A stretch of DNA of 64,000 nt from Paenibacillus sp. USDA918EY (GTDB lineage Bacteria; Bacillota; Bacilli; Paenibacillales; Paenibacillaceae), in assembly GCF_009870825.1 (NCBI RefSeq), contig NZ_WTWY01000016.1, positions 62,001 to 126,000 of the forward strand. The letters run 5' to 3'. Every line of letters begins with the position of its first letter. Positions within the stretch are counted from its first letter, which is position 1. The translations under genes and the position numbers were made by a program. Under the pieces are notes generated by a model. That model was not told the origin of the DNA. It ran no database searches and worked only from the letters and a program-made list of their open reading frames with translations. Positions 59,923-64,000 of this stretch are shown one piece after another.

Positions 59923-60382
59923 TGCTTGCTCCCAAATCGTATGTATGGAGCAGCACTTCTCCCAGTTTGTCCAGCATAATTTTCGTTCCATGCTCGCGCT
60001 GCGCCACCGTATCATAGCCGTCAAGGAAAACGCACTGCTCCGTGTAGATGAGCCGGGTTCCGTGTTCCGCCTGCTTGAACTCCACCGTGACCACGGATAC
60101 CGATATCCGCGTTTCCTCTTGGTCCAACGAATAGGAATAGATGATACGCTCATCAGGTACGATCTCCTGAAAGCAGGCGTCAAAGGTAAACACCGGTCCT
60201 CCTGGCGGGCCCCCGCGGTTGAACTCCCGCCCGCCGACGAGAAATTCAAATGTTTCGGACTTTTGGAACCATTGGCTTTTGATTGCAGGGTCCGACCAAG
60301 CCGCGAACGCTCGGGCAGGCGCAGCCTCATAGTTTCTTTCAATGACAAAAGTATCATGCGTCGCAAAATGTTTGCTCACCAT
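59906..60382 (-). CDS. SRPBCC/AHSA1-family protein
   Basis: 158 aa, ATG after GGGAGG. It has the START/Bet v1 fold: FVIERNYEAAPARAFAAWSDPAIKSQWF near residue 12, EFKQAEHGTRLIYTEQCVFLDGYD in the C-terminal strands, and a long helix at the end. It has a hydrophobic cavity and binds ligands; Aha1 domains also contact Hsp90. It follows the MerR gene with the stop and start adjacent, and overlaps the MFS gene, so all three are one operon. Perhaps it binds the exported compound. Confidence 0.88.
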   Translation of the reverse strand: MVSKHFATHDTFVIERNYEAAPARAFAAWSDPAIKSQWFQKSETFEFLVGGREFNRGGPPGGPVFTFDACFQEIVPDERIIYSYSLDQEETRISVSVVTVEFKQAEHGTRLIYTEQCVFLDGYDTVAQREHGTKIMLDKLGEVLLHTYDLGASNEEGR

Positions 60383-60895
60383 TTATTCCTCCCTTTTGGC
60401 TCGTTCAATCGAATCCATTCCAAGGAAGCCGCCAAGCCTGTCAAAGTGGTTTTCCATGATTGTGCGGCGTTCGGCAAAAAACTTCTCATGGCTTTTTTTC
60501 ATCATGCCTAACAATGTTGTAAAATCTTCAACCGTCAACGGCTCATCTCTGGCCATCAGGCTCGATGCATTTTGCAGCTCTTTCAAAAGCTTTTGCTGGA
60601 TTCGTATATTCTCTTTCAGCCGATTGATTTGAAGCTGGACCACTTCGAACGGATTGTAACCGCTATCGGACAAAATCGATTTGATCTCATCGAGCGCTAA
60701 ACCCAGCTCTTTTAATGCCAAAATTTGCTGCAAGCGTGACAGATCGGATTCGCTGTACAGCCTGTACCCCGAATCGGAATATCCGGACGGTGAATACAAG
60801 CCGATCTGATCGTAATATCGCAAGGTTCGAACGGTTAACCCTGTTAATTGGGCCAGTTCGCCGACTTTCCAGTATTTTGGGCCTGTAATGATCAT
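60383..60895 (-). CDS. MerR-family transcriptional regulator
   Basis: 170 aa from ATG at 60895; the GAGGGG lies immediately before it, closer than usual, so the exact start is uncertain. A GTG at 60952 is excluded because it overlaps the promoter. The HTH reads VGELAQLTGLTVRTLRYYDQIG; the wing SDSGYRLYSESDLSRLQQI and the coiled coil follow. The C-terminal effector domain is short of cysteines, so it is a drug- or organic-responsive type, not a metal one. It is first in the MerR-SRPBCC-MFS operon. Confidence 0.9.
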   Translation of the reverse strand: MIITGPKYWKVGELAQLTGLTVRTLRYYDQIGLYSPSGYSDSGYRLYSESDLSRLQQILALKELGLALDEIKSILSDSGYNPFEVVQLQINRLKENIRIQQKLLKELQNASSLMARDEPLTVEDFTTLLGMMKKSHEKFFAERRTIMENHFDRLGGFLGMDSIERAKREE

Positions 60896-60934
60896 CCCCT
60901 CATTTCGCGCGATCCTGATTACCGGTGATTTAAC

Positions 60935-60963
60935 TATATACCATGACGCCACGTAAGGCTCAA
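60935..60963 (-). promoter_or_regulatory. Promoter of the MerR operon
   Basis: On the minus strand TTGAGC, 17 bases, TATATA. The 17-base spacer, not the 19 typical for MerR-activated promoters, means MerR may repress or act elsewhere. Confidence 0.55.
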
Positions 60964-61014
60964 GCGGAAAAGGCGAAATTTATAAACACGCACATTAAAA
61001 AGCCCCACAATATA

Positions 61015-61054
61015 AAAACTCGACTTCCTAAGCGTAAAGGAAATCGAGTTTTTT
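61015..61054. terminator. Bidirectional terminator of the VOC gene
   Basis: AAAACTCGA-TTCC ... GGAA-TCGAGTTTT with T runs on both strands, nine bases past the VOC stop. Confidence 0.85.
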
Positions 61055-61062
61055 AGGGACTT

Positions 61063-61401
61063 TTAGCAGAGAATCTCAACCATAAACCCGCCCGGGGCTT
61101 TCACGTAAAAAGTATAGGCGTGCGAGTGCTGCGGAGGTTTGACGTCGTATCCGTCCTCGAATAAACGCTGATACATTCGGTTTACCTGCTCTTCATTAGA
61201 CTGTGGGAAGCCGATGTGAAAGGTTTTGGGATACTCTACCTCGCGGCCTTTCATCAACGTCAAGACAAATCCGTCATCATCAAAGAGGACCGCAAAGTTG
61301 TCGCCCCGGCTTGCCTGGCATTTGAGCCCGAAGTAGGTTTCCAGAAATGCCTGCGAAGCCGCGACATCGGTCACCGTAAGGTTTAAATGATTGATTTTCA
61401 T
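61063..61401 (-). CDS. VOC-family (glyoxalase/bleomycin-resistance fold) protein
   Basis: 112 aa, one vicinal-oxygen-chelate domain. The opening MKINHLNLTVTDVAASQAFLETYFGLK has the first His ligand, FHIGF near residue 64 the second position, and the C-terminal YVKAPGGFMVEILC the Glu ligand. Two beta-alpha-beta-beta-beta units would dimerise. Metal-dependent enzyme or drug-binding protein, substrate unknown. Monocistronic with a shared terminator. Confidence 0.9.
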   Translation of the reverse strand: MKINHLNLTVTDVAASQAFLETYFGLKCQASRGDNFAVLFDDDGFVLTLMKGREVEYPKTFHIGFPQSNEEQVNRMYQRLFEDGYDVKPPQHSHAYTFYVKAPGGFMVEILC

Positions 61402-61640
61402 TATACCGCCGCCCTTTCGATTGGTTTCGAAAAATGATTCGTTTTTATTATATAACCTTCAAGCAAGTGATAAAGTTTGGGGGAAATAGAGCTTTCCGGT
61501 AGCGGCGGGATGTGGCGCGATGAATGACATAAAAAGGACCATCTCCGGCAGCAGGCAGCCATCAGAAATTGTCCTTCATTCGCTAAATTGCTTTAAATTT
61601 ATTCTTATTTCGCGCTGATTTTGAAGCAACAACCCGTCCC

Positions 61641-62561
61641 CTAATAAAGCACCTTCCCCGTTTGTAATGCGTCGCGAAAGCGCTGGATATCCCTGATTGG
61701 GGGATTACCGAACATTCGCGCGTATTCCCGGTTGAAGTACGAGGGGCTCTCATAGCCAACCTGAAAAGCGGCTTCAGCCGCTTCCATCGTATCGGTTAGG
61801 AGAAGGCGACGCGCTTCTTGAAGTCTGAGCCGCTTTTGATATTGGATCGGGCTCATGGCCGTTACTTCTTTAAAATAATAATACAAGGACGATTCGCTCA
61901 TCCCCGCCTCCTCGGCTAATTCATCAACGCGCAGAGGCAATGCAAAATCACGGTTCAACCTCTCAATCACCATCGCGATGCGCTGTGCATGGCTGCCGAT
62001 GACAGCAAATTGCTTGAGCGTATCGTTCCGATCGTCCTGAATGATTCGGTAAATGATCTCGCGAATCGCATACGGAGCCAGTACCGGAATATCACGGGGC
62101 GAGTCCAACAGACGCACCAGACGCATGACCGCATCGTGCAGCGAATCATTCATCCGGTTTATGGCCAGACCGCGTCCATATTTACGGTTAGGGCTCTCGG
62201 CTAGATCGGAGGCTTGAATCACATCAAGGATTTGATTCATGTCAAATTGCAGTCGAAGGCAAAAATACGGTGCGTTTGAAGACGCCTCAACGACCTGCCC
62301 GGATATCGGCAGATTGACGGAAGCGGTCAAATAATGGTCAGAATCGTACTGATAGCTCTCCTGCCCTAGCATAACAATCTTCGAGCCCTGCGCGATCACG
62401 CACAAGGATGGTTGATAAACCGAATGCACCGGTTCGGATATCTGGGACAATCGAATAAAGAATAAACCGGGAATCAACGTCTCGTGTATGCCGTCTTTCA
62501 TCACGAACCGCTCCATAACCTGCGCTAGTTCTCCCCTTTGCTCCGTGAACTTCCCTTCCAT
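61641..62561 (-). CDS. AraC-family transcriptional regulator
   Basis: 306 aa. The N-terminal AraC_N cupin-like domain spans residues 25-180 (GLFFIRLSQISEPVHSVYQPSLC), then two HTHs: AMVIERLNRDFALPLRVDELAEEAGMSESSLYYYFKEV near 205 and a second in AEAAFQVGYESPSYFNREYARMFG near 265. The domain order is that of the PF06719 group, which often controls nearby oxidoreductases. It is divergent from the Atu4866-like, SDR and MFS genes, its probable targets. Confidence 0.92.
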   Translation of the reverse strand: MEGKFTEQRGELAQVMERFVMKDGIHETLIPGLFFIRLSQISEPVHSVYQPSLCVIAQGSKIVMLGQESYQYDSDHYLTASVNLPISGQVVEASSNAPYFCLRLQFDMNQILDVIQASDLAESPNRKYGRGLAINRMNDSLHDAVMRLVRLLDSPRDIPVLAPYAIREIIYRIIQDDRNDTLKQFAVIGSHAQRIAMVIERLNRDFALPLRVDELAEEAGMSESSLYYYFKEVTAMSPIQYQKRLRLQEARRLLLTDTMEAAEAAFQVGYESPSYFNREYARMFGNPPIRDIQRFRDALQTGKVLY

Positions 62562-62703
62562 CTCTTCACAACCTTTTATCCCGATTTTTTATTATTTTAT
62601 GACTTTTTGGAGTATTAGGCAATTGCAGAACATGATCCGGCTACCGCTCTACCTGCCAGTAAGGGCATTATGAATACATTCAATTCAAAAGGAGAGATGG
62701 AGA

Positions 62704-62991
62704 ATGCAAACCGACAACAAACATCCTCACCCCTATGTTGGCATGTGGGTAACCAGCGACGGACATATCCGGCATGAACTATTGCCGAACGGACGTTACG
62801 ATGAAGCCCGCGGCAATCGCCAAAGTGCCTATCAAGGCAACTATACGATCGAAGGCAATCATATCGAATACGTGGATGACACCGGGTTTACAGCCGATGG
62901 CGACTTTCGGGACGGAGTGCTCTACCATGCAGGGATGGTGCTCTATCGAGAAGTTTATAAAAAAGGAGAGAACAAATCATGCCAGGTATGA
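62704..62991 (+). CDS. Atu4866-domain protein
   Basis: 95 aa, start ATG after GGAGA. It matches the small Atu4866 domain: HPYVGMWVTSDGHIRHELLPNGRYDEARG then AYQGNYTIEGNHIEYVDDTGFTADGDF. A beta-barrel fold of unknown role; such genes commonly precede an SDR and an AraC regulator, as here. Its stop overlaps the SDR start by 13 bases, so the genes are cotranscribed. Confidence 0.88.
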   Translation: MQTDNKHPHPYVGMWVTSDGHIRHELLPNGRYDEARGNRQSAYQGNYTIEGNHIEYVDDTGFTADGDFRDGVLYHAGMVLYREVYKKGENKSCQV

Positions 62992-63716
62992 ACGGAAAAG
63001 TTGTTGTCATTACAGGCGCAAGCAGCGGGATTGGAGAAGCAACCGCGCGACGGTTAGCCGGTCAAGGCGCTCATATCGTTATAGGTGCCAGACGCCTAGA
63101 GAGATTGGAGGCACTCGCGGCCGCAATTCGTGCGGAAGGAGGATCGGTCGAGTATCAAGCGCTGGACGTCACGAACCTGGATCAGATGCAGAAGATCATC
63201 CGCTTCGCGCAGAGCCGATATGGACGGATTGATGTCATTGTGAACAATGCGGGAGTCATGCCGCTATCGCCGCTTGAAGCTTTGAAAATCGACGAATGGA
63301 ACCGGATGATCGACGTTAATATTCGCGGTGTTCTCCATGGTATTGCCGCAGGCCTTCCGGTCATGAAGGAGCAGGGTTTCGGCCAATTTGTCAATGTGGC
63401 TTCGATAGGCGCTTACGCGGTATCCCCGACGGCAGCGGTATATTGCGCCACCAAATATGCAGTCCGGGCGATTTCCGAAGGTTTGCGACAGGAGGTTGGG
63501 CGAGATATCCGAGTGACACTCGTGTCCCCGGGTGTGACGGAATCCGAGCTTGCGGACAGCATTTCGGACGAAGAAGCAAGGCAGCTTATGAAAGAGTATC
63601 GCCGGGACGCGCTCCCTGCATCCGCAATCGCCCGCGCCATAGCTTATGCCATTGAGCAACCGGCGGACGTCGATGTGAACGAACTCATAGTAAGACCGAC
63701 CGCCCAATTTGCTTAA
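62979..63716 (+). CDS. Short-chain dehydrogenase/reductase
   Basis: 245 aa, ATG after AAAGGAG. A classical SDR: TGASSGIGEATARRL near residue 12, NNAGVMPLSP, the catalytic Ser in VASIGAYAV, and YxxxK in YCATKYAVRAI. NAD(P)-binding and likely active on alcohols or ketones. It overlaps the Atu4866 gene and precedes an MFS gene by 30 bases. The AraC regulator on the opposite strand is the likely controller. Substrate unknown. Confidence 0.92.
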   Translation: MPGMNGKVVVITGASSGIGEATARRLAGQGAHIVIGARRLERLEALAAAIRAEGGSVEYQALDVTNLDQMQKIIRFAQSRYGRIDVIVNNAGVMPLSPLEALKIDEWNRMIDVNIRGVLHGIAAGLPVMKEQGFGQFVNVASIGAYAVSPTAAVYCATKYAVRAISEGLRQEVGRDIRVTLVSPGVTESELADSISDEEARQLMKEYRRDALPASAIARAIAYAIEQPADVDVNELIVRPTAQFA

Positions 63717-63746
63717 TACAGACGTGCAGTTGCCAAGGAGTTTGAA

Positions 63747-64000
63747 ATGGATAAAAAAATATGGATTTTAGCTATTGCCTCATTTGTCGTAGGCACGGTT
63801 GAGCTCGTCATTGCCGGAATCATTGATATGATTGCACAAGATCTCAACGTTTCTGTAGGTACCGCGGGCCAACTGATTACTGTCTATTCACTCGTTTTTG
63901 CTTTTGGTTCTCCAATACTCATCACCCTGACTTCTAAAGTGGAACGCAGAAAATTGTTAACTGCTGCAATGCTTGTCTTTTTCGCAGGAAATATGATATC
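63747..64000 (+). CDS. MFS transporter, N-terminal part cut by window end
   Basis: 84 codons visible. AAGGAG sits six bases before the ATG. Helix 1 (IWILAIASFVVGTVELVIAGIID) and helix 2 (GQLITVYSLVFAFGSPILITLTSKVERRKLL, with the motif A remnant KVERRK) match the 12-helix YbcL/PbuE-like MFS group exporting purines, arabinose or drugs. It follows the SDR by 30 bases, so it is probably the third gene of the Atu4866-SDR operon. The AT content is higher than in the two genes before it. Confidence 0.85.
   Translation, partial: MDKKIWILAIASFVVGTVELVIAGIIDMIAQDLNVSVGTAGQLITVYSLVFAFGSPILITLTSKVERRKLLTAAMLVFFAGNMI

Noticed and set aside
58342..60366. A 674-aa MFS protein starting at 60366
   Set aside because: The first 148 residues are Arg/Ser-rich and lie wholly inside the SRPBCC gene in another frame. 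The MFS gene starts at ATG 59922.
60935..60963. MerR-type 19-bp spaced promoter
   Set aside because: The best -35/-10 pair has a normal 17-base spacer, so classical MerR distortion activation is not supported here.

Overview
The window looks like a chromosome segment of a Paenibacillus-type Firmicute. The evidence is the moderately high GC, strong AGGAGG-type ribosome binding sites, frequent TTG starts, an SLH-anchored subtilase, secreted proteins with copper-amine-oxidase 'stalk' domains, a SigZ-type sigma factor, YqeB and YwqA/YwqB homologues, and many paired two-component and ABC operons. No rRNA, tRNA, CRISPR array, prophage or complete insertion sequence was seen. The genus assignment is inferred from gene content only.

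Layout. 1-1.7 kb: arginine/ornithine catabolism (rocD, and rocF cut by the window edge). 1.9-6.1 kb: thioredoxin-like protein, membrane protein, TetR-YqeB pair, YdeI-like protein, methyltransferase. 6.1-10.5 kb: a two-component system divergent from a DUF418 membrane protein it probably controls, then two very small genes (zinc ribbon; DUF1328-like). 10.7-15.1 kb: methyltransferase, secreted stalk-domain protein, and an SDR and a tautomerase facing a LysR regulator. 15.1-22.7 kb: a 12-bp tandem repeat, a large secreted metallophosphoesterase, and a divergent SLH-anchored S8 protease. 22.7-31.5 kb: YwqA/YwqB, hydrolase, chemoreceptor, acetyltransferase, CD3324-like HTH protein. 31.5-32.3 kb: a decayed stretch with gene remnants. 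32.3-36 kb: FMN reductase, Lrp regulator, MBL hydrolase, DinB protein, alpha/beta hydrolase. 36-39 kb: DeoR regulator divergent from a metallophosphoesterase and an EamA transporter. 39-42.4 kb: PadR, SnoaL-like, DUF1963 and DUF4261 genes. 42.5-48.7 kb: secreted erythromycin-esterase-like protein, then an operon for a secreted protein, ABC ATPase, permease, histidine kinase and response regulator. 49-52 kb: hydrolase-TetR pair and aldo/keto reductase. 52-54.8 kb: sigZ and a mosaic secreted protein. 55-56.5 kb: an AT-richer ABC transporter pair. 57-58.1 kb: secreted tyrosine-phosphatase-like protein. 58.3-64 kb: MerR/SRPBCC/MFS operon, VOC protein, and an AraC regulator facing Atu4866-like, SDR and MFS genes (the last cut by the window end).

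Many loci are small regulator-plus-effector modules, and several have readable control DNA. The clearest are three TTTAGA hexamers at exact 11-bp spacing before the ABC/two-component operon, two 20-bp-spaced repeats just after a perfect sigma-A promoter in the DeoR module, a sigma-A promoter with a palindromic operator before padR, and two copies of the dyad GTAAT-N2-ATTAC before the AT-rich ABC pair. No single locus is plainly a new defence or biosynthetic system. The most interesting undescribed material is the regulatory DNA, the mosaic secreted protein behind sigZ, and the secreted phosphoesterase with an altered metal-site motif.
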